64,000 nucleotides of DNA from Halichondria panicea (taxonomy: Eukaryota > Porifera > Demospongiae > Suberitida > Halichondriidae), in contig NC_087384.1 in the NCBI RefSeq assembly GCF_963675165.1, positions 6,193,182-6,257,181 of the forward strand, in the 5' to 3' direction. The notes beneath the pieces are model-generated. The model did not search any database. It was not told the origin of the DNA and saw only the letters and a list, made by a program, of their open reading frames with translations. Shown in pieces: positions 12,749 to 20,809 of this stretch (positions are counted from its first letter, which is position 1; each line of letters opens with the position of its first letter). Made by a program: the position numbers and the translations under genes.

Positions 12749-15700
12749 ACACAAGCCATTTTGAACTATTATTTTGTACAGGTGTGTGCACCGATGAGAT
12801 TCTCTGTGTCATTCTGCCCAAGCTCACTGACGCAAGTGTAAGTGTACATGCACATCTACATAGGTAAATAACTAAATCATGCATGGAGCTATACTTGTAC
12901 GTGTTAGGGCGGCACATGTGATTTAGAAATGGGTCTGTTTTTGGAGCTATCGTACTAGAATATTTTGCGGATGAAAAACTTTGCGAATGAGCCAAATCAG
13001 CAGAAAAATTGACCCTTTGCTATTGTGTTCTGTCAAGTATCGTGTGTAAGTACCAGTACTACTTTACGTAGGTTTTGCGATTAATATTTTATTTAAATTG
13101 CGAATTGATCAACCCTCTCACAAAGTTCGCCTATCTTTGATGCTCGCAAAACATTCTAACTTTGAGATATAATTGTTATGACTTTCATAATATTCGTGGT
13201 TTTCGTGGTTGGAGGTCTGACAACAAATATGTTAATTACAATCATGGTTGTATTCCACCCACCCCTATGCATACAGCCGGAGCTACGCGAGACAGCATTT
13301 GCTACTCTCCGCTCCATCGCTAGTATTGACAACAAGAGCCAGCTGTACGAGCTCCTCTGTGACTTGGGGATTCTGCGAAAACTGAAAATGGATGAGGTTG
13401 GTGTCTACATAATATTATAGATACAAGTGAACATTGCATCATGCATGTAGCATTACAATTAGGTGTTCTGCATGTGACTTGCTGAGCCAGCACTATTTTA
13501 ATTATGAACAAGGATGCCTGGATGGATTTTTTTGCCGGTAAATTAATATTTGTGTGACAGGGCCTAGGAAAACGACGTTTATCGCATGGGTGGCAATATT
13601 ATTTTTCTGAATTGAATGGAATGGACCGAAGTCCCCATGCACCGTCATAATTAATTGTATAGTGTGTTTTACACTGGCATGTGCATGCTTATTGACTAAC
13701 TATCACACCCTCCCTCATCACACACACACACACACCCTCCCTCATCACACACACACACACACCCTCCCTCATCACACACACACACACACTCCCACTCCCA
13801 CCCCCAGGACGAGGTAATGGGAGAGCTGACGGAGAGAGTGAAGAAGGGACAAGTCAAACGACCGTCACTGTAAGTTTACCATACGTACATGCTCACACTA
13901 TTAGCACTAGAGACACACAATTACAATTATATGTCATTTATAAGCGATTTGATGTTTTTTGTCATGGTAAATCTCATCACATGTCTCTCCCTTGCAGTAT
14001 AAAGCCTCAGGCTGTTAAGATGACTCCACACCGCCCACGGTCTCCACTGGGCACCGTGACCACCTCCACACTCCCCACAGACTACCCACAGAATCAAACC
14101 GTCCCTCATCACACACATCCTCCTCACACACACTCCTACCCCCGCTGGGACGTGATTATTAAAGAGATGACAAAGAGAGTACGGAAGGGACAAATCAAAC
14201 CACCTTCTCAGTCAGTGTAAGTTCATCACACTATTATTAGTAGCTGGACGGATGCAACAATAATGAATGTTACGTACGTATATATGTACGACTGAGACTG
14301 TACATGTGCATGCATGTGTACATGCATTGTCATTAATAAAGTCCAAGACATACAATGTACGTTAACTATGTTATACCTTATACAGTAGCTATAATTATAA
14401 TTGGCGCCAACTTTTTAGTATACTAAATATTAATTTTTGTTTGGCTCAAAAATAATAGTGATGTAAAAGCGCGTGCATAAATAAATTATGTTAACTTAAA
14501 TTTTTGAGCAAACGCTTTTAGATAGAACAAATTCCACCACCACACGCAATAATAACTGTGTCGTGACTCTAACTATACAATGTAATCCTGAATTTGTCCT
14601 CTGCAGTGTCAATGCTCAGGTCGTTAGGTCTCAACTGTCTCCACAGAGCAGCCAGCAGACCATGACCACCCCCTCACCTCACAAACAACACCATTCACTG
14701 GAGCACACCCTCCCTCCTCACACACACTCACACCCCCAGGACGAGGTAACTGGGGAGCTAGCAAAGAGAGTGAAGAATGGAAAAATCCAACCATCGTCAC
14801 TGTAAGTTCACCAATAGCAACCCCCCCTGGAAGGCCGTGTATGTGCCCCCCCTGATAAAATTATATTAGCAGGGTGTCATACAGGGGGAAGGGGGATATC
14901 CCCCCTAGCTCCAATTCCCCCCCCCCCCTTTCAATGATGACTGAGTGTCCATAGCTGGGTATTGAAATAACAGTTGACCTTTTTTTAGCAACATTTTCTG
15001 GTTACTTTTCTCATTTCCCCCCTCTACTACAAAATCCTGTATGACACCCTGCCTGATTAGTCATGGTACCAATCTCATAGACATCTAATTTGTCCTCTGC
15101 AGTGTCGATGGCCAGGCCGCTAAGACTCAACTGTCTCCACAGAGCAGCCAGCAGACCATGGCCGCCTCCTCACCTCCCAACCAACACCGCCCACTGGAGC
15201 ACACCCTCCCTCATCACACACACTCCCATACCGTGACTCAGGATGAGGTAACTGGAGAGATGACGGAGACAATGAGGAATGGACAAGTCAAACCATGTTT
15301 ACTGTAAGATTTTTGCAACGTACATGTACTTTCATTTGTAATGAAAATAATAATACCAACATAATAATTCTATTGACCATGCTATATATAGTACCATCGT
15401 ATAAGTACTTGTCATGGTAGCAATCTTGTGTCTCCTCTGCAGTATTGATGCCGAGGCAGCTAAGACTCAACCATCTATGCTGAGCAGCCAACAGACCGTG
15501 GCCGCCTCTTCACCTCCCAAACACCACCACCCACTGGAGCACACCCTCCCTCATGACACACTGGAGTACACCCTCCACCATGGCCCACTGGAGCACACCC
15601 TCCCTCATCACACACTGGAGCACACCCTCCACCATGGCCCACTGGAGCACACCCTCCCTCATCACACACACCCCCACACTCAGGACGAGGTAACTGGAGA

Positions 15701-17096
15701 GATGACGGAGAGAGTGAGGAATGGACAAGTCGAACAACCGTCACTGTAAGCATGCTCACACTAATTATTGACTCTACATAAAATTATGTACGTATATAGA
15801 CACTGGCGACTAATATTGTATTGTAATAATTATGTGGGACTCCCCCCGATTTCCGGGCTTTAAAAAGCTAGCGATTTGAGGCCCCTCTAGCGATATGGGG
15901 CTAGTCTCGTGATACCAACCTACGTTTCAGTATTGTCATAGTAATAAATAATCCATTCACACCATGCTATCCATAATTATACTCCCGCGCTCTTCAGCAG
16001 TTTCGATGGTCAGGCCACTAAGACTCAACAGTCTCCACCTCGCACCGTGGCCACATCCTCTCTTCCCAAACACCATCACCCACTGGAGCACACCCTCCAC
16101 CACGGCCCACTGGAGCACACCCTCCCTCATCACACACACTCACACCCCCAGGACGAGGTAACTGGAGAGCTGGCGGAGAGAGTGAGGAATGGGCAAATCA
16201 AACCAGCGTTATTGTGAGTTTTACTTCACAAAATTGCTACTCGATCTATTCACTGTGCTAGTACGTGTACGTAGAACCTTTACTGGTACAGTTAGCTGAT
16301 GGATTCTATTGTCACGTAGAAATCTTATAGAGACATCACAATTTTCTCTCTCTGCAGTTTCAAGACAAGTAAGACTCAGCTGTCTTCGCTGGGCACCGTG
16401 GCCGTCCCTTCATCCTCTGAATACCACCCATCACAGGAGCACACCCTCCCTCATCACACACACTACCCGCCCACTCAGTTATGGTATCACACACTCCCAC
16501 TCGATTCCACTCAGTATCGGGTTCGTCTTGAACAAGGCTCGTATCAGATGACTCAACCGGCACAAAGCTATCAACCATTTCTCACTGCGAAAACCATAGC
16601 AGTGAGTACTCCCCACCAAGACAAGTTAGACGAAGCAAGGGCTAATCCCTCCCAGACACACCCCACTGGAGTGCAGCAAGTGCTCATGGCACACCCCCAC
16701 ACTCTCTCACAATACCCTCGGGCAATTGAGCTCATGATGGGATTAAAGGTCAATTGGAGAGAGGACGGGTCAAAGGTCAATCCAAGAGAGGACGAGTTAA
16801 AGGTCAATCGAAGGAAGGACGGATCAAAGCTCAATCGGAGAAAGGACGACTCTGCCTTTGCGTACAAGTGGAGTGAAGTGTACCCTGTGATTAACGAGTC
16901 GTTATCCGGAGGGAGCTTGATGGATGATGCGTGCATGAGTGAGTATAGCTGTATTGCTAACGTGGTGACCGAGAGAGTGCAGCAAAGGAGCAAGAACAAC
17001 ACACATGCACAGAGGGGTCCAGCTAGTGAGTCTAATAGTTTGGAGGAGGAGAGAAGAACTGAACATTGCTTAGTACCCAAGTTAGCATGTTCGTGA
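1884..17096 (+). CDS. large WD-repeat protein, WDR87/WDR97-like
   Basis: I join 28 exons in consistent phase to about 2264 residues: 1884-1919, 2006-2060, 2116-2258, 2755-2896, 3119-3150, 3237-3433, 3554-3614, 5328-5391, 5652-5740, 6081-6194, 6552-6857, 7057-7131, 7356-7511, 7570-8333, 8819-9086, 9590-9791, 9853-10524, 10864-10933, 11046-12286, 12782-12837, 13277-13396, 13808-13869, 13998-14216, 14607-14801, 15103-15303, 15443-15745, 16001-16213, 16358-17096. The N-terminal half has WD40 blades (LVDRMDYLIIGAKDGSIKVW, VSCSLDGTIRTWHL, SSRDGMVKIWNS). The phrase DDGLRLLSPVSGQILTILFP recalls WDR87/WDR97, which are cilium-linked. The C-terminal half is repeat-rich and basic, with no domain I can name. 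The least certain points are the acceptor at 3237 and the weak donor GTTGGT after 13396. The ciliary role is inferred. Confidence 0.8.
4112..4777 (-). CDS. secreted short-chain collagen C4-like protein, nested gene
   Basis: Two exons (4729-4777 and 4112-4653) around a 75-bp intron give 196 residues. Exon 1 encodes a signal peptide (MSNYQLLIVCLSFLTLG) that a plain open-frame scan misses. The mature protein is Cys- and Gly-rich, with YTRWGRTTCP near its start, then GGGANYLC, YGAEYQYP, VPCAVCRSS, MIPAKAYCPRGW, YYGYLM, FECVD, HVEASCNGMPCPPYDP and ELNCVVCTK. I recall this pattern from proteins annotated 'short-chain collagen C4-like' in Amphimedon and from the end domain of freshwater-sponge short-chain collagens. 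No Gly-X-Y tract is present, so it would be a stand-alone globular domain. It lies wholly inside an intron (3615-5327) of the WD-repeat gene, on the opposite strand. Confidence 0.8.
5841..6048. repeat. GTGAAACC-family element, internally duplicated
   Basis: It starts CAGTGAAGCCTGTCTATTG and contains two copies of a unit with CTCTATAATACAGCC and CTCCATAGCATGTGTTT. It lies in an intron of the WD-repeat gene. Confidence 0.55.
6412..6498. repeat. imperfect inverted repeat
   Basis: The arms AAGGTACGACACAAGTACCT and its imperfect reverse complement ending GTCGTACCTT flank a loop of about 38 bases. It looks like a short foldback element in an intron of the WD-repeat gene. Confidence 0.5.
6597..6830 (+). 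repeat. coding tandem repeat, about 12 residues per unit
   Basis: Within the exon at 6552-6857, units of about 36 bp encode variants of GPPTKLRFDVS repeated six or seven times. Family members have no such insert that I recall. It would form a Pro-rich loop between WD blades. Confidence 0.75.
9252..9477. repeat. dispersed repeat, GATGGTCCAAATT family
   Basis: It shares GATGGTCCAAATT, TTCAGATGGTATGCTCAAAT, CAGGCCAAAA, TTTGATTTTAA and TATGGCC(A/G)TTCAAAGATG with 43077-43346, on the same strand. It is intronic in the WD-repeat gene. Confidence 0.65.
10538..10695. repeat. GTGAAACC-family element
   Basis: It starts GTGAATCCTGTCTATTGTGG and contains ACAGCCAGGTTTTATGGGCC and AGCAGGCCACTTC, as in other copies of this family. 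It is intronic. Confidence 0.5.
11220..12250 (+). repeat. coding 21-bp repeat array, TNSTMxx units
   Basis: The exon at 11046-12286 is filled with variants of ACCAACAGTACAATG plus six bases. It encodes heptads such as TNSTMAG, TNSTMGK and TNSTMRE, about 20 of them near-identical from 11750 on and more diverged before that. The frame is kept throughout. The NST pattern matches N-glycosylation sequons, but the protein has no signal peptide, so glycosylation is not expected. Confidence 0.85.
12361..12574. mobile_element. MITE-like element, TIR CCGTATAGCGGGTA
   Basis: The left end ACCGTATAGCGGGTAATTTTCG and the right end terminating CGCTATACGGT are inverted repeats around a non-coding core. Further copies or ends lie at 19260, 24658 and 29694. 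It sits in an intron of the WD-repeat gene. Confidence 0.7.
12678..12745. repeat. (CA)n microsatellite
   Basis: About 33 CA dinucleotides, interrupted once by TA, directly upstream of the acceptor of the exon at 12782. Confidence 0.95.
13705..13800. repeat. 25-bp tandem repeat with CA tracts
   Basis: Three copies of CCTCCCTCATC followed by (AC)n. The sequence matches the EHTLPHHTHTH part of the duplicated exons downstream, so this is probably a decayed copy of that exon now serving as the acceptor region of the exon at 13808. Confidence 0.7.
13998..16213 (+). other. five tandemly duplicated exons
   Basis: Exons 13998-14216, 14607-14801, 15103-15303, 15443-15745 and 16001-16213 are 219, 195, 201, 303 and 213 bp. 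All are multiples of three, and all have phase-2 introns on both sides. Each encodes the same module: DxQAxKTQLSPQSSQQT, then a His/Pro stretch EHTLPHHTH, then DEVTGE(L/M)TERVRNGQxKPS. The flanking exons 13808 and 16358 carry the matching half modules. The fourth copy has an internal 60-bp duplication (15545-15660). Confidence 0.88.
14869..15052. mobile_element. short TIR element, GCAGGGTGTCATACAGG
   Basis: A perfect 17-bp terminal inverted repeat (14869-14885 and 15036-15052) surrounds about 150 bp of C-rich non-coding sequence, in the intron between two duplicated exons. Confidence 0.75.
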
Positions 17097-17413
17097 TGTT
17101 TGTGTCCATTAATTTAGCATTTTCATATTTATGTCATCATTTTTATTTTTATCTCTCAATCACAAATTAAACACTGTGGCACCTTACGGCATGCATGCAT
17201 TATTATGTTTTATTGACTATGGATTAATTCATGACTAGACTGAGATGTTATTTTGTGTGGGCTTGCAAGTTCTAAAGACAACATTACTCAATAGCAAAAA
17301 CAGTTTAGTTTAAAGACGATCTTTCCCCTAGTATCCTTCACTGATAATGATTATGTCACCACATGAAACATTGAACATCCACAAAAATTCAAACTATACA
17401 AAATGAACAACAG

Positions 17414-20400
17414 CTACTCTAAGATCTGGGTGATAACGCCAGTCCCGACATTAATGTGTCCCTCTCTGAGTGTGAACCGCTGGTTGACCTCCAGTGGGAC
17501 GTCCTTCTTGAGTGTGAGTGTGAGGGACGTGTCATCACCCGGCATTACCATCTGCTTGTCTGCACAGGGGAGACGGTGGAATATAGTTATAAGTTTTTTG
17601 AAAAGAAAAGCTACAATTAGAATATCTTGGTATGGTGTACGAAAGGCTATAATTAGAAACACCCATACGTTTATAAAGTATCTGTACAATAGATTGATAT
17701 AGGTGGCTTCTTCAGACAAATGCCTCGATTATTCCTCACAACGGATTCAGTCTCGTCATCTTGGTCATCACCAGAAGCCACAAGATAGCGTTAATATTGT
17801 TACCGATACTTCTTAATTAACGTCCTCAGTTAATTTTTTATAAAAGGAACGATTTGGGCTTGTCAATGAAAGTAAATCGCTGCACTACCAAACAGCTACT
17901 TCGAAATTGGATGTTCCTAGAATAAGTTATGGACAATCAAAGTTAACTATGAAAACATTAAAAGATAGTTACCTTCAGGTAGTGCCATGGTGACGGTCAT
18001 ATCTGCAGTCCGTGTGAACAGCTGTGGCTGGAACCCTGTCACGAACGGTTTGTGTCTTCCTCCCTCCTCTTTCTTGAGCACGTACACCTGTGCCTGTATC
18101 TTGGTGTGACCCGTCACAGTTCCCGGGGCGCACATGACCATCCCTCGTCGCACCTCGTCCCTCTTAATCCCTCGTACCAACGCACCCAGCTGGTCTCCAG
18201 CCTGCCCAAAGTCAAGGGACTTACGGAACATTTCCAAACCTGCATGTAGAAAATAAACCATTAACTATAATATTATTCTGTAAATGTATGAAGAGAACTC
18301 CAGTTGGTATAGCTAAAAATGTCCGAATAATCATATTGCAAAGTTACAAATAAAGCCCAGTGTATATTTTACTAGCTGGTTAATGTATTTACGACTTCTT
18401 CAGACAAATGCCTCGATTATTCCTCACAAAAGTTTCAGTCTCGTCATCTTGGTCATCACCAGAAGCCACACTCACATACAATGCCACAGTGGCAGAACAA
18501 TCACTTACTGACCTGTAACAATTGTTTTGAGTTTTGACCTGTATCCAACAAATTCTACTTCATCTCCCTTCTTGATCTTCCCCCTCTCAATCTGACCCGA
18601 CACCACTGTACCGCGACCGGGGATGGAGTAGGTATTCTCGACAGGCATGAGGAACGGTTTGTCAAACACTCTGACCGGCTCGGGTATCCACTCGTCCACT
18701 GCATTCAGTAACGTCATGATTGACTCCGCCCCCATTTCAGGGTTCTTGCCCTGAGAGAGAAAAACCCCAAAAATTGAACATAGTTTTACTACAAAAGACA
18801 ATCAATTTATATAATTTATTACGACTTCTTCAGACAAATGCCTCGATTATTCCTCACAACTGGATTCAGTCTCGTCATCTTGGGTCATCACTAGAAGCCA
18901 CACCCACTCAAACAACTAGACCACACCCACCTCTAGTGCACACAGGGCCGAGCCAATGATAATGGGCGTGTTTTCAGAGTCATACTTAAAGTGTTCCAAA
19001 ACTTCTCTCATTTCCATCTCTACCAACTCGAGTACTTCCGGGTCATTAATCACGTCCGCCTTGTTGATGAACACCACAAGCTTATCAATACCAATCTAAG
19101 AAGAAAGAGAAACAAAATCTTAAAACACACGTAGCTAAACATAAGAATCTCAATTAATGTTTGCAGCTGACTCAATAGAGAATCAGTGTCAATACACACA
19201 ATAGAACAAAAGGTTTGTAATTATAACTTAGCATACATATATTCATTCATGCCAGGTAGTGTACAGCGGGTAAATTTCGTACAAACTAAGTATAATATTG
19301 TACACCTCAGAATGGTGACATACAACCTATTGCGCGTAATAACTTTGCAGTTTAGAATATCAGATAAATCCCCTAAACACGAAAAAATTACTCGCTATAC
19401 AGGTATACATACCTGTTTGGCCAGAAGCAAGTGCTCTCTGGTCTGAGGCATGGATCCATCAGTGCCTGCTACCACCAGAATAGCACCATCCATCTGGGCA
19501 GCACCTGCAGACAATTAGCACAATGAAGGGAACAGCAAGGACTCCACACGCACACATACAAAACAAGAATGCTCCTCAGACAAATGCCTCGGTTTGTCAA
19601 CAAACGACCAGTTTTTGCTGGTTTAATTTCAGTCTCGTCATCAAATCATCATTGGAAGCAACGCACATGTATCACGCACTTATGACACGTAACTATTATA
19701 GCCCCACCCCCTACCACCACACCTGTGATCATGTTTTTGATGTAGTCAGCATGTCCCGGACAGTCAATGTGGCCGTAGTGGCGTTTCTTTGTCTCGTACT
19801 CTATGTGTGCAGCGTTGATGGTGATGCCTCGCTTCTTCTCCTCTGGTGCATTGTCAATGTCCGCATACTCCTTGAACTTGGTGGAGCCGGCATCAGCCAA
19901 CACTATAGCAAAACAGACAAAACGATAATTAAGTCTAAACCGATGGTTGGTACAGTTTAGTTCAATCTGGTTTTTAACGCATATTTTAGATATAAAATCA
20001 GATGAAGAATGCAATTATTAATATAACAGGCCAATACGTTCAATTGAGCTTCTTCAGCCAAATGCCTCGATTGTTCAGCACATGTACCCATAACTATTAC
20101 AGTTAAAAGGTCAGTCTCGTCATCGAATCATCACCAGAAGCTTTTTTAATTAACAAAATTAGCCAAAAATATTTTTGAGCCCTCGCTTACCTTTTGTGAT
20201 AGCAGCTGTGAGCGTTGTTTTGCCGTGGTCGACGTGTCCTATAGTGCCCACATTGACGTGAGGTTTCTCGCGAACGTATGCATCTGCATACCATCTTACA
20301 CCATCAACACCGCATGGAGCAGCGAGACTAGGTGCTGCAAATACTCTCCAGTTGGTAGGCCTCGCACTGGCTCCCTGTAAGCGTAAAAAAGGAAGGATAT

Positions 20401-20592
20401 TTTAAAAGATTCTTCACACAACATTAGCAATATAAATACACTGGGTATGCTCACCTTCTGCAGAGTAAAAACAGTTCTGTAGGTTCGCCACAAGTGACCT
20501 GCAAACAAGGGGAGGGTACTGTTTAGTATGAGAAGTGATTGAGAGCCTTTAGGTAAGGAATAAAGTAACTCACTTCTTGCAGAAGACGCCAT
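17414..20592 (-). CDS. TUFM: elongation factor Tu, mitochondrial
   Basis: Nine exons (20574-20592, 20455-20498, 20191-20374, 19723-19902, 19413-19504, 19095-18931, 18750-18513, 18239-17973, 17559-17414) join in phase to 444 residues. EF-Tu is a GTPase that delivers aminoacyl-tRNA to the ribosome. Visible motifs are the G1 loop GHVDHGKT, G2 around RGITI, G3 DCPGHADY and G4 NKAD, followed by domain 2 ([12 protein letters not shown]) and the domain 3 end ([12 protein letters not shown]). About 55 basic residues precede [11 protein letters not shown], which fits a mitochondrial targeting peptide and rules out bacterial or plastid EF-Tu. Length agrees with human TUFM (about 452). The gene is divergent from EXOSC9 and convergent with the WD-repeat gene. 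Five of its eight introns contain box C/D snoRNAs. Confidence 0.96.
17703..17781 (-). ncRNA. box C/D snoRNA, SNORD15/U15-like, copy 1
   Basis: It lies in TUFM intron 8 (17560-17972). On the minus strand a perfect 9-bp terminal stem (GTGGCTTCT / AGAAGCCAC) encloses a C box (TGATGA), a D' box (CTGA after GATGACGAGA), a C'-like TGAGGAA and a D box (CTGA after CGAGGCATTTGT). The guide GAGGCATTTGTCTGA is identical to the 3' end of human U15 as I remember it. The target would be the 28S rRNA segment CAAATGCCTCG. Confidence 0.85.
18393..18467 (-). ncRNA. box C/D snoRNA, SNORD15/U15-like, copy 2
   Basis: It lies in TUFM intron 7. It has the same boxes and guides as copy 1, and a terminal stem GGCTTCT / AGAAGTC with one G-U pair. 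Confidence 0.85.
18823..18899 (-). ncRNA. box C/D snoRNA, SNORD15/U15-like, copy 3
   Basis: It lies in TUFM intron 6, a 180-bp intron that is nearly half snoRNA. C box TGATGA, D' and D boxes and both guides are intact. The segment after the C box differs slightly (CCCAAGATGACGAGA). Confidence 0.85.
19260..19403. mobile_element. MITE-like element, CCGTATAGCGGGTA family
   Basis: The ends GTACAGCGGGTAAATTTCG and the imperfect inverse ending CTCGCTATACAG surround a non-coding core. It sits in TUFM intron 5, the one large intron without a snoRNA. Confidence 0.6.
19571..19659 (-). ncRNA. box C/D snoRNA, SNORD15/U15-like, copy 4
   Basis: It lies in TUFM intron 4. The C box is ATGATGA, the D' guide GATGACGAGA precedes CTGA, and the D guide CGAGGCATTTGT precedes CTGA. 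The middle part is longer than in copies 1-3 and contains a small hairpin (CCAGCAAAAACTGG). The terminal stem is weaker. Confidence 0.8.
20047..20142 (-). ncRNA. box C/D snoRNA, SNORD15/U15-like, copy 5
   Basis: It lies in TUFM intron 3. It has a perfect stem AGCTTCT / AGAAGCT and C box TGATGA. The D guide reads CGAGGCATTTGG before CTGA, one base different from the other copies, and this change adds a pair with the remembered 28S target (GCCAAATGCCTCG). It is the longest copy (96 nt). Confidence 0.82.
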
Positions 20593-20809
20593 CTTCACTC
20601 CACGTTCACTACTCCACGTGGTTCACTACACCACGTGGATCACTACACACGTGGACTGAAGCGGAGGCGACAAAGAAGAAGGAGTGAGCCAGAGTTACTA
20701 GCTAGATTACGGAAAGTGGAAACGAGACGTGAACGGAGCAAGCTTACTGAGCTAGATTACGGATGCCACGTGGTGTTTAATGTGCATTTAAAAGAATCCA
20801 CTGTACAAG
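20593..20809. promoter_or_regulatory. bidirectional promoter, TUFM / EXOSC9, with four CACGTG boxes
   Basis: This 217-bp gap lies between divergent start codons. CACGTG palindromes are at 20615-20620, 20632-20637, 20648-20653 and 20767-20772, three of them embedded in repeats of the phrase TTCACTAC. CACGTG is the E-box bound by bHLH-zipper factors such as Myc/Max, USF and MITF/TFE. Their function here is inferred. Confidence 0.6.

Noticed and set aside
12591-12995. Open frames made of Val-Cys or His-Thr repeats, also near 24331, 39050 and 44067
   Set aside because: Translations of CA/GT microsatellites.
13705-15745. Possible CRISPR-like array, because of regularly spaced similar blocks
   Set aside because: The blocks are coding exons with splice sites and differ in length. 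The organism is a metazoan.
17414-20592. Bacterial contamination or endosymbiont origin of the EF-Tu gene
   Set aside because: Eight spliceosomal introns, a targeting peptide and animal neighbours on both sides show a nuclear gene for the mitochondrial protein.
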